This document shows, piece by piece, positions 51,813-59,751 of a stretch of DNA of 64,000 nucleotides (position 1 is the first letter of the stretch; each line of letters begins with the position of its first letter). Below the pieces are notes generated by a model. That model did not search any database. It was not told the origin of the DNA and worked only from the letters and a program-made list of their open reading frames with translations. Location of the stretch: the NCBI RefSeq assembly GCF_014203045.1, contig NZ_JACHIF010000009.1:124001-188000 (forward strand). Direction: 5' to 3'. This stretch comes from Prosthecobacter dejongeii (GTDB lineage: Bacteria > Verrucomicrobiota > Verrucomicrobiia > Verrucomicrobiales > Verrucomicrobiaceae). The translations under genes and the position numbers were made by a program.

Positions 51813-54800
51813 CTACTTGGCGCCCAGGTGATGATCTTGCCCTTTGGAGGGAGCTGTTCGCTTCCACTGCACGGCTGCACCAGTGGAGTTTCTACGATTA
51901 TGCTCATGATTTCCAGCTTCATGATGCGCCTGAATATCCTCTTTGACTTTGTGCTTTACAGCTTTCACCTCAGCACCTTCTTGCGGTGGTTTTTCACCAG
52001 GGATGGGCGGCAGGGGGCGAGGAGAGCGCGCCAAGGGCTGGTTACGCTGAACTTGGGAGGAAGGTACCGCACGTGTGCCCATATTCATCCGGGCACTTGG
52101 CTTGGCGACTTGCTGGGGCTGAGCGATACGCTGCCATTCTGGATTTTGCGCCATGGTCACTTCCATACGACCTTTTAAGTCAGCTTTTTGGGTTTGGCAG
52201 GCTTCAAGCTGACGCTGGATGTTTTCCAATTTTACTTGGGCCTCCACACGCTTCTGCTGCAGAGCTTCTCCTCCTTCGTGCTTGGCAGCGCCCAGATCTT
52301 GCGCGGCAATTTCATCCAAGACCACAGACATCTCTTGTTCGATAGCCGCTATCTCAGCCTGGGCTTCTTGTAGCTCTCCCTGCAACTGCACTTCCTGGTT
52401 CGTGTATTCGGCCACCTCCAATTCATAAGCTGCCACAGCGAGCCGCGGTTTCATGGACTCCAGCTTATAGTCGGCAAAGAGCTCGATCTTTTCCTGAGCT
52501 TGGGCGATTTTTTCTCGGGTTTCCTCCACCGTGCTCAAAGCCCCTTCATAGGCGCTGTTGGCATCTGCGAATCGGGCGGAGTTCTCTACCCTTTCTGCCG
52601 CGTCCAAAGCAGACCGCATGGAGTCCACATCATTGATCTGCCATTTAAGATCACTTTCCAAACTGGCGATTTCCGTTCGGATACGAGCAATGTCTGGGTC
52701 GTTTTGGTCGATCTGCTCCCTGGCCGCCTGCACATCGGCCTGGTATTTGGCATAGACCAGATTGACGGCCGGTTTTGGCACATCATTTTCATCCATGAGT
52801 TTACGGTGCTCCCACGGCTTGTTCTCATTGGCGTTGAGACTCTCTGTGCGGGCCTTCTCAATAAGAGCCGTGCCCAGATACGAGGCGCGCTGGAGGCTCC
52901 CATGATTGACCCCGCCCAACTCAGGAGGATCTCCAGACAACAGGAGCTGGGCTTGCCGCGCTTGCTGGTAGGTATCCATGTTAAATTCCTTCACCAGCTT
53001 CCCCTGAGCCTCGAGGTTCTGAATATGATCCTGCAATTCCACCAAACGCTTGCAGGCCCCATCAATCGCCGCAGGCTCCAGTCTGCCCACACCCCTTGGT
53101 GGATCGATGGCCTCCAGCGATTGACGCAAAGCCTCAGGCGACAAAGCCATGATCTTGGCGGCGGTATCCTCATGAACGAACATGGGTAGCGTGGCCACTG
53201 CCTTGTTATTCACATCGCCATTTTTCACCATCTCCGCGCGATCCACCACTGGAAAGGCCAAGTCATTATCAATGCCACGAACTTCTTGGTTATGCGGATC
53301 AATGAAGATGTTCCCACCATGGCGATCAATCTGCCCGGTGATGTAATCTTGCGCTTCCAGATCGAAGAGACCTTTTTGAATCTGCGCATTGGTGTAATCA
53401 ATGTCTAAAAAAGCCTCTGGCTCTGTCGGGTCACTGGGACGGGTACGGATCGCAGCACCTGCCACCCCCACACTGATGCCATGAGGCACACCATTGAGGT
53501 CCACGCCGAATTTTTCCTCCGCCACAGCATCCATTTGCAGGGCCTTGTTCACCACTGAACTGGCGACCGAGCGAGAGGGCAAGGAACTCAAATCTCCCTG
53601 GATGGCTTGGAGACGTGCGGAGACATCCGTGGCATTGCAATCCCCGACCTTTACGGATGTGCCATAAAGCGGCGCGACGGTGCCGATCTGGTCACCATCT
53701 TTACCGAGGCTTTGCTGCAGAGCCATCTCATCTGCCCCATTTTCACGCAATGCCTGTGAGCGCGAACCAATGGGCTTTTTCGCAAAAGCCGTGGTAGCCC
53801 CTTTGCTATCAAGAACCTGACTTCCAGACACTTTGAAAGACTCGCTAGCCTGCGCTTTCTGCATGGCATTTGCCGGGCCAGAGCTGATTTTAGGCTCCAA
53901 AGCACCTGCCCCCACCACATAGGAATCAGACGTTTCTAACTGCTTATGCAGCGGCAGCGGCTCGGGCTTTGGCGGGGCAATGTAGGTCACCGCAGCTTGG
54001 CGCGGTGGTGGAGTAAAAATCACGTTTTGCTGGTTTACTTCAGCCTGAAGATTTTGGATCTGCTCCTCCAAAGCTGCGATTTGATCTTCTTTCGCTCGGG
54101 TGCTGCCATTGATCCGTCCCACCAGCTTTGCAGCTTGAGTCGTAGGCAGCGATTCGCGAAGCGTCTGCTGTTCCGCCTGTAGAGCGTCCAACTCTTCTAC
54201 CTGCGGTCTCAGGGCGATGGCGGCCGCTTTCAGATCTGGGTCCACTCCCAAACTGCTCTTAATGGAAGTTGCACGGCTGAGCGTCACGGCATCCATCTTG
54301 ATGCCTGAAAGATCAGACTCACTGATGTTGAGTCCCTTCAAGTTTCGCCCAGTAAGATCAATCGCCGGAGTATCCGTCCCTGTGATGAACCGCTTTGCTT
54401 CGAAAAAGACTTTTGCCGTTTGATCGGCTGTCAGATTTTGGCTGCTGGCAGCTTCGATGGAATTGGCAGCACCTTTTAATGCGAGGCTAGACTGGGCTTC
54501 ATTGGCAAAGGAGACGAGTTCATCAGCCTGCTGTTTGAGAGATTGGTAACTGGCCTCAAAAGCAGGATCTCGAAAATTTTCACCCGTGCTCTGCTTGATC
54601 TCCTCCTGAAGATTCATGTAATCGAACTTCGCCTTTTCGATTTTTCCTCCCAGCCCCCGATCAATGCTTCCCAGGATATTGATCTGCGCCGCACTGATGT
54701 TTCTAGGGTCGATGGCATGGTTGTTGGCATGCATCCAGTTAAACATCACATTCTCCAAAGACTCTCGGCTCGTTTCAATGGGATTCTCTTTCGTGCCCAC

Positions 54801-55109
54801 CTTCAGTACTCCATTCTCGTCTGTCTCAAAGCCATACTCCAACGTGACTTGCTGCAAGTTCCCAGGGGAATAAGGATGTTCGAGTTCACAACCATTGATG
54901 TCTGAATTGACCCGACCACGTTCGTAAATGTCACGCATTTCATCCAGGGTCAAAGTGTCGAAATCAAGCTCCTGGCCGCGTGTATCGAGCTTTTCCAAAG
55001 CCGCAATCTGGCGAGGGAAAGCCTGCATGCCCTGGAGCATGTCAGAGGTATAACCAAGATTGGTCTTAATTTCGTCGAGGCGAGCCTGTTGGCTTTCAGA
55101 GAGTGGCAT
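51813..55109 (-). CDS. Large multidomain protein with pentapeptide-like and PI3/4-kinase-like segments (candidate T4SS effector)
   Basis: The 1098-residue protein has no signal peptide or TM segment. Residues 1-240 are helical. Residues 248-280 form a pentapeptide-like run (DLTGRNLKGLNISESDLSGI). A coiled coil at 300-362 and a Pro-rich linker at 366-388 follow. Residues 440-700 look like a protein-kinase-like fold of the PI3/4-kinase type: a lysine pair in TTAFAKKPIG near 444, a helix SVASSVVNKALQMDAVAEEKFG, then ITGQIDRHGGNIFID (catalytic DRHGGN at 595-600) and VRGIDNDLAFP (metal-binding IDND at 613-616). Long coiled coils fill 760-1010, and a basic Pro-rich tail ends KGQDHHLGAK. Its linkage to VirD4 suggests a translocated effector; this is inference. 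Confidence 0.75.
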   Translation of the reverse strand: MPLSESQQARLDEIKTNLGYTSDMLQGMQAFPRQIAALEKLDTRGQELDFDTLTLDEMRDIYERGRVNSDINGCELEHPYSPGNLQQVTLEYGFETDENGVLKVGTKENPIETSRESLENVMFNWMHANNHAIDPRNISAAQINILGSIDRGLGGKIEKAKFDYMNLQEEIKQSTGENFRDPAFEASYQSLKQQADELVSFANEAQSSLALKGAANSIEAASSQNLTADQTAKVFFEAKRFITGTDTPAIDLTGRNLKGLNISESDLSGIKMDAVTLSRATSIKSSLGVDPDLKAAAIALRPQVEELDALQAEQQTLRESLPTTQAAKLVGRINGSTRAKEDQIAALEEQIQNLQAEVNQQNVIFTPPPRQAAVTYIAPPKPEPLPLHKQLETSDSYVVGAGALEPKISSGPANAMQKAQASESFKVSGSQVLDSKGATTAFAKKPIGSRSQALRENGADEMALQQSLGKDGDQIGTVAPLYGTSVKVGDCNATDVSARLQAIQGDLSSLPSRSVASSVVNKALQMDAVAEEKFGVDLNGVPHGISVGVAGAAIRTRPSDPTEPEAFLDIDYTNAQIQKGLFDLEAQDYITGQIDRHGGNIFIDPHNQEVRGIDNDLAFPVVDRAEMVKNGDVNNKAVATLPMFVHEDTAAKIMALSPEALRQSLEAIDPPRGVGRLEPAAIDGACKRLVELQDHIQNLEAQGKLVKEFNMDTYQQARQAQLLLSGDPPELGGVNHGSLQRASYLGTALIEKARTESLNANENKPWEHRKLMDENDVPKPAVNLVYAKYQADVQAAREQIDQNDPDIARIRTEIASLESDLKWQINDVDSMRSALDAAERVENSARFADANSAYEGALSTVEETREKIAQAQEKIELFADYKLESMKPRLAVAAYELEVAEYTNQEVQLQGELQEAQAEIAAIEQEMSVVLDEIAAQDLGAAKHEGGEALQQKRVEAQVKLENIQRQLEACQTQKADLKGRMEVTMAQNPEWQRIAQPQQVAKPSARMNMGTRAVPSSQVQRNQPLARSPRPLPPIPGEKPPQEGAEVKAVKHKVKEDIQAHHEAGNHEHNRRNSTGAAVQWKRTAPSKGQDHHLGAK

Positions 55110-55424
55110 GATGTTGAAATCTTGGGGTCAATGGCGCAGGAGGCAAGTAAACTTACGTCAGAAACGAGGTCGCATCACCGCATTCAAAATGAACACAAAA
55201 CGCGTGAAAAATACGTCCGGCGCACTGCGCATTCGGATTACCCCAGAGATCTGGAGGTGTGACATAAAAAGTCGGCGGAGAAGTATCGGAAGAAGCTAGT
55301 TCTGGCCACCAGCCAAGTGCGAACAAGAGCCTGCTAAAAAAAAGCCGAAGGGGGAGCCACCCCCTTCGACCGTTTAAAAAATAGGCAATGCCCAGCAACT
55401 TGCCCAGATGACGAGAAATCCGTC
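55110..55424. other. Intergenic region (315 bp)
   Basis: The stretch separates the 1098-residue protein gene from the 349-residue protein gene. Apart from the strong minus-strand terminator at 55336-55368 I see no gene or repeat in it. The part from 55110 to about 55335 should hold the promoter of the 1098-residue protein gene, but no clear -35/-10 pair stands out by eye. Confidence 0.5.
55336..55368 (-). terminator. Rho-independent terminator downstream of the 349-residue protein gene
   Basis: CGAAGGGGG at 55346-55354 pairs over 9 bp with CCCCCTTCG at 55360-55368 around a 5-base loop. On the minus strand the stem is followed by GC and eight T residues (55343-55336). It separates the transcript of the repeat-protein genes from the 1098-residue protein gene. 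Confidence 0.88.
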
Positions 55425-56474
55425 TTACTTCAGTTTCTGCCCCACTTTATTTGCAAGATCACGGACAGCAGAATGCACGTTTCGCCCCACGGTGTTGCGG
55501 TCCAATTGAGCCAAGCCAGGGTCTTTTTCTTTCATCTCAGCCAGTTTCTTTTGGAGATTCTGGATCTTTTCTGCACGATCCTTTTTTTCAGCAGGTGACT
55601 CTGTTTTCAAATCATCGAGGGATCCCACATCTCCATTCAGAGCACTGCTTAGGGCCTTGCTTTCCTTTTTAAGTAAGTCATCAAGTTCCTTTTTGCCAGC
55701 TTTGTATCGTGCCTGAGTGTCAGAATCCACGGCACTGAGCTTTTGTTCACTTCCCAATTTCTGCAAGGCATCTCGCATTCTCTCACGGACACTTTTGCTA
55801 CCGCCAGAATCACCATCTGCCGAGGGGCCACCAGAACTCACCGAAGGTGCAGAAGCGCCTAACTGCTTTTGCTTTTCCGTCAATTGATCTTGAAGATTCA
55901 AGATCTTTTCTGCCGCTTCATATTTCTGCGCGTTGACAGATGCCTCTTGCTGCTCTGCGGCACTCATCACCCCGCCTCTTCGAGATTGTGCCACTAAGGC
56001 ATCATTCTGCTGCTGAATGAAAGTTTGAGGATCCACACCTTCTCCCAAAATCTGTTGATTCTCATCAATCGAAGCCTCCAGAATGGCGATATCCCGCTTG
56101 AGACTGGATGACGTAGGACCACTCAAAACAGCCCCGCTGGATCCACCAGGGCCACCAGGGCCGCTCGGTCCCCCGGGCGCAGGGCCAGCCACCGAAGCTC
56201 CGGCAGCCGCCATCTGCCGCTGCTGCTTCTCCAGTCTCTCTTGCAATTCTAAAATCTTCTCTGCCGCTTCGTATCTGTCAGCATCAATGGACGCTTGCTC
56301 TTGCTCCGCACGGCTCATCACACCGCCCCGGGCGGACTGTTTTACCAACTCTTCATTCTGCTGCCGAATGAATGTCTGCGGATCCACACCCGCACCCAAT
56401 TTTTCTTGAGCCTCACCGATAAGGAATCTTGTTTGCTCAATCTGTCTGCCGATTTCGAGTTGTTCTGGAGTCAT
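55425..56474 (-). CDS. Soluble protein with two tandem coiled-coil repeats (candidate T4SS cargo)
   Basis: The start at ATG 56474 (MTPEQLEIGRQIEQTRFLIG) is preferred; the frame is open for 34 more codons that read as non-coding. The 349-residue protein holds two copies of an 80-residue unit, about residues 8-90 and 125-208. Both contain GVDPQTFI-QQN, LV-QS-RGGVMS-AEQ, AS, YEAAEKIL-LQ. A Gly/Pro-rich linker (APGGPSGPGGPGG) separates them. The C-terminal third is a charged helical region ending NVHSAVRDLANKVGQKLK. There is no signal peptide. No family is recognised. The location beside virD4 and the basic C-terminus make it a plausible T4SS substrate. Confidence 0.65.
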   Translation of the reverse strand: MTPEQLEIGRQIEQTRFLIGEAQEKLGAGVDPQTFIRQQNEELVKQSARGGVMSRAEQEQASIDADRYEAAEKILELQERLEKQQRQMAAAGASVAGPAPGGPSGPGGPGGSSGAVLSGPTSSSLKRDIAILEASIDENQQILGEGVDPQTFIQQQNDALVAQSRRGGVMSAAEQQEASVNAQKYEAAEKILNLQDQLTEKQKQLGASAPSVSSGGPSADGDSGGSKSVRERMRDALQKLGSEQKLSAVDSDTQARYKAGKKELDDLLKKESKALSSALNGDVGSLDDLKTESPAEKKDRAEKIQNLQKKLAEMKEKDPGLAQLDRNTVGRNVHSAVRDLANKVGQKLK

Positions 56475-56790
56475 GAGTTTCGAGAGAACGATGTTGTCTA
56501 TTTTTAGGAAATGAGGTGGAGAACTTGTGTGGGATAAAAGGCGTAGAATTGAGGTGTCATGGCACACCTGGAACAAGACCTAACAAACAATCCAACAACA
56601 AAGGAAAGATATGAAAATTAAGCTGGGCTCTACCTAAAATTGCCAAACACGAAAATTCTGTGACAGAAAAAATGACGATTCCACCACAGACTTTCCCTGC
56701 ATTCCCAAAGCCGCTCATCAATCAAAATAGATCTTGAGACAAATCGCTGCATGTCGGCCCGATCGAATACAAGGGAGCCCCCCTTCTCGA

Positions 56791-57966
56791 TCACCGCACT
56801 TTGATAGCCGTTGTCACACCTTGGTTGTTAGCGTTTGCAGGGAGGGACGCACCAGTTTTTAACTTGGCCTGTAGATCCTCTTTTTTCTGCGTCAGCCCTT
56901 CGATTTTACTTTCGTTTTTCCCGATTCGTTCATCCAGTTTGTTCGCCTGTTTGCACTTATCCAACTTGTCAGCGAGATCCTTTCTTTGTGAGGGATCCGT
57001 CATCTGAGGGTTGTCGAGACTTGCCTGGAGCGTTTGAATGAGTTGATCGCGGTCAGCCCTGTTGTTAGGCACTGGCGGGCGACCATTAAAAAGCTCTTCA
57101 CGCTTCGCCCTGAGATCATTCCCATGATCATTGCGTTTTTCGATCTGCTTTTCTACGCGAGACACTTTTTCCTCGTGGCTGAGCAAGCCCAGCTTCGCCT
57201 GAATCGTCTCTTTAACCGAATTCGCCGCCTGACTCATTCCCTTAGCAGCCCCGCGCAAAATATCCCGCACGCTTGGTGCCGTAGCGCCCCCTCCTGTCTG
57301 CGGGTCCAGCGCGGCTTTCGCCTGCTGCTTCGCAGGATCGGCATAATAACTCGCTGCCTGAGCCGCGGTAAGACTGCCTGGTTGCGGATCCAGAGCAGCT
57401 TTCGCCTGCTGCTTCACGGGATCGGCATAATAGCTTGCCGCCTGAGCAGCCGTGAGGCTACCTGGTTGCGGATCCAGAGTAGCTTTCGCCTGCTGCTTCA
57501 CGGGATCGGCATAATAGCTTGCCGCCTGAGCAGCCGTGAGGCTACCTGGTTGCGGATCCAGAGCAGCTTTCGCCTGCTGCTTCGCAGGATCGGCATAAAA
57601 ACTGGTGGCTACGTTGGCATTCACACTGGCCGCTGGCGGGTTCACAGGCACTGCTGATGCCTGCGCCTGAAGATGCGGCTGCGGTTGTCGCGCTTGCTGG
57701 GCCAGCAGCTGCCGATCCAAGTCATTTTTGAGCCGTCCGACATCACGGTCAATACTATCTATTTCCGCAGCGAGTTTATAGATGTCTGAATCCAAATAAC
57801 CGGGGGGCGCTGGGTCCTTGAATAAAATGGAGTTAATCTCCACATCTCCCCAATGATCACGAGCCAAGTCACTCGGTGCATTTGCATTGAGCGTTTCCTG
57901 GAGTGAATCCAGGCGCTCCTGGAGCTGTTCGATTTGTTGCTGGATATCTTGCGGCTGAGCTTGCAT
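56791..57966 (-). CDS. Soluble protein with near-identical 28-residue repeats (candidate T4SS cargo)
   Basis: The 391-residue protein begins MQAQPQDIQQQIEQLQERLDSLQETL, a coiled coil. Residues about 120-223 carry three full and one partial copy of a 28-residue unit around ASYYADPVKQQAK and LDPQPGSLTAAQA. The C-terminal half is highly charged and helical (HEEKVSRVEKQIEKRNDHGNDL; KCKQANKLDERIGKNESKIEGLTQKKEDLQAKL) and ends GVTTAIKVR. No signal peptide or TM segment is present. The gene lies 21 bp downstream of virD4 and is probably co-transcribed with it, which favours a role as secreted substrate or adaptor. No family is recognised. Confidence 0.68.
   Translation of the reverse strand: MQAQPQDIQQQIEQLQERLDSLQETLNANAPSDLARDHWGDVEINSILFKDPAPPGYLDSDIYKLAAEIDSIDRDVGRLKNDLDRQLLAQQARQPQPHLQAQASAVPVNPPAASVNANVATSFYADPAKQQAKAALDPQPGSLTAAQAASYYADPVKQQAKATLDPQPGSLTAAQAASYYADPVKQQAKAALDPQPGSLTAAQAASYYADPAKQQAKAALDPQTGGGATAPSVRDILRGAAKGMSQAANSVKETIQAKLGLLSHEEKVSRVEKQIEKRNDHGNDLRAKREELFNGRPPVPNNRADRDQLIQTLQASLDNPQMTDPSQRKDLADKLDKCKQANKLDERIGKNESKIEGLTQKKEDLQAKLKTGASLPANANNQGVTTAIKVR
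57302..57600. repeat. 84-bp in-frame tandem repeat inside the 391-residue protein gene
   Basis: Units begin at 57302, 57386, 57470 and 57554 (the last partial), an exact 84-bp period. The units at 57386 and 57470 differ at one base of 84 by direct comparison (GAGCAGC versus GAGTAGC); the one at 57302 is more diverged. Such identity points to recent expansion or gene conversion. Confidence 0.95.
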
Positions 57967-57987
57967 AAAAACGGCCTGTTAGGGGTT

Positions 57988-59487
57988 TCACTTCCACCAG
58001 TCTGGGATCTTCCCAGCGCCATCCATGGCGGGGATGCGCATTTTGATTTTGTCCTTCGAAGGGTGGACGATCCAGGCCGTTGCATCTGGCATCTTCATGA
58101 GCTCACCCGGCTGCACTTCGTAGTCCCATTCCGTATTGACCGTCTTGCTCGCGTCTTTACCCATGAAGCCGGAAGATTTGGAGACCTTCTTTTTCTCCAC
58201 CTTGGCGATGAACTCCGCTACCGCCAGTGCACCTTCTGGATCTGGCTGCCGAAACGCAATTCGAGAACGGCAGTTCAGCGTCAGCACCTGAGCCGTTTCT
58301 TTGCCCAAGACTGGGAAAAGAGAGGCATCACTTTGCATGCCCAAAATGAGGCAGCAATTCGCCGCACGCAGACGGTCAATGACATTGTGATCTGAGATGC
58401 CATCTTCACTCGCGGTGGCCAGGGCCTGGAATTCATCCATGAGAGCAATCAGCAAATTCTCGCCTTTTCGTTCTGACTTCGGTTTATCAAACCGCATCAT
58501 AGCGTGCGTGTAAAAAAGCAGCTTGATGTAGGTATTGATGTAACGGCGTTCCGTCTGGAAAGTCTGCGGCAGCGCGGTGCAAAAGATGCGCCCCTTGTCC
58601 ACATCGGCAATGTCAATCGTGTTCGGTTCATCCGAGCAGAAGACCTCAGCAATGTCTGGGTGAGTGAAGAAACCCAGCATGACTTTGAGTGTCCCCACCA
58701 GGCCTTCTTTCTGCTCCGCCGCCTTGGCGCTGAGAAAGGTCTGGTCAAAGTATTTCGCCAGTTTGATGCGCTCAGGCGTGCTGTCGGTATCCAGCAGCTC
58801 TTCAAAGATCTTTTCCATAGCGGAGCTATCCGTCAGGATCTCATAAGCCCGCAGCACATTGACCGGGTGGCCCAGCGTCTCTAGCAACTCAAAGGCACTG
58901 GTGAGCGCTTGTTGGGCCGCAGGCTTGAAGAAAGAAGACTGCTCCCCCTCCGTAAGGGAAGCCCCGGTATCCACCAAATTCTTCGCATGAGTGGTGTAGG
59001 GCAGGCGGGGATCTGAGACCAAGTTGTATCGCTCCTTCGGTTTCCAGTTTTTATCGAGACGATCTGGACGCACCGCCAGCACGCAGATGGCCTCAGGCCG
59101 CCCATGCCCGGCCGCATGTTCCATGGCGAAAAAGTGCTCATCCCCCTTCGCACCCAAAATCAGTCCACCCCAGTTCGGCCGACTCATGCTGATCTGGTGC
59201 AGGAGTGGATTGAACCCCGAAGTGGTCTTCCCCACCCCCGTATCTCCCGTAATGAGCCAGTGCCGCGTAAACTCACCGGGCTGCCACTTGAGGTGCTTGT
59301 AGCGAACGATGAAGTCCTTCGGGCCGAAGTCCATTTTAGGCTGCCATTTGAGCAGACAAAAAGCCACGATCACACAGACAAACGCCACCCCACCCGTGAC
59401 CTCCGTGATGTTGTCGTATTGAAAAACATACCAGATGCCAAACGTGGCAATACCCGCAGCGACGAGGAATTTCAGGAAGGAAAACAT
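57988..59487 (-). CDS. virD4: VirD4/TraG-type coupling protein ATPase
   Basis: ATG at 59487 (MFSFLKFLVAAGIATFGIWYVF) is chosen; an upstream TTG would add 18 residues. The 499-residue protein has two N-terminal TM helices (about 2-20 and 33-47) and a cytosolic ATPase domain: WLITGDTGVGKTTSGFNPLL with Walker A at about 81-89, GLILGAKGDEH, and LLIALMDEFQALATASE with Walker B at about 344-352. CRSRIAFRQPDPEGALAVAEFI matches the conserved TraG/VirD4 C-terminal motif in place. VirD4 recruits substrates to the T4SS channel. It is the only coupling protein seen and is encoded apart from, and opposite to, the virB operon. Confidence 0.92.
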   Translation of the reverse strand: MFSFLKFLVAAGIATFGIWYVFQYDNITEVTGGVAFVCVIVAFCLLKWQPKMDFGPKDFIVRYKHLKWQPGEFTRHWLITGDTGVGKTTSGFNPLLHQISMSRPNWGGLILGAKGDEHFFAMEHAAGHGRPEAICVLAVRPDRLDKNWKPKERYNLVSDPRLPYTTHAKNLVDTGASLTEGEQSSFFKPAAQQALTSAFELLETLGHPVNVLRAYEILTDSSAMEKIFEELLDTDSTPERIKLAKYFDQTFLSAKAAEQKEGLVGTLKVMLGFFTHPDIAEVFCSDEPNTIDIADVDKGRIFCTALPQTFQTERRYINTYIKLLFYTHAMMRFDKPKSERKGENLLIALMDEFQALATASEDGISDHNVIDRLRAANCCLILGMQSDASLFPVLGKETAQVLTLNCRSRIAFRQPDPEGALAVAEFIAKVEKKKVSKSSGFMGKDASKTVNTEWDYEVQPGELMKMPDATAWIVHPSKDKIKMRIPAMDGAGKIPDWWK

Positions 59488-59634
59488 GATGAGAAGGCCA
59501 GACTCTACTGCATATAAGCCAGCCTTGGCAAACTGTGACAAAATCCCCGCTCCATTGAGCCGTAAGTCCCATCAATACATCGTCGTCACCCCGTAAATGC
59601 AGCAAGTTGGATGCATCTTATTGAAGCCAAAGAG

Positions 59635-59706
59635 TGCGCTCGCCAGGAATCGAACCTGGATATGCGGCTTCGGAGACCACCATTCTATCCGTTGAACTAC
59701 GAGCGC
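59635..59706 (-). tRNA. tRNA-Arg (anticodon CCG)
   Basis: The minus strand folds into a complete cloverleaf: acceptor GCGCTCG/CGAGCGC, D-stem GTTC/GAAT with an 8-base loop, anticodon stem GTGGT/GCCGC with loop CTCCGAA (anticodon CCG, Arg CGG), a 4-base variable region, T-stem CCAGG/CCTGG with loop TTCGATT, and discriminator A. No CCA is encoded. Its 3' end lies 147 bp from the virD4 start, and its 5' end 45 bp from the divergent rlmN start. Confidence 0.96.
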
Positions 59707-59751
59707 GTTCAGGGTGAAGTTGAGATTCGCACGCTCTAGGGGGGGCGGCAA

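Noticed and set aside
57302-57600. CRISPR-like array
   Set aside because: The 84-bp repeats are contiguous without spacers and keep the reading frame of a protein; they are coding tandem repeats.
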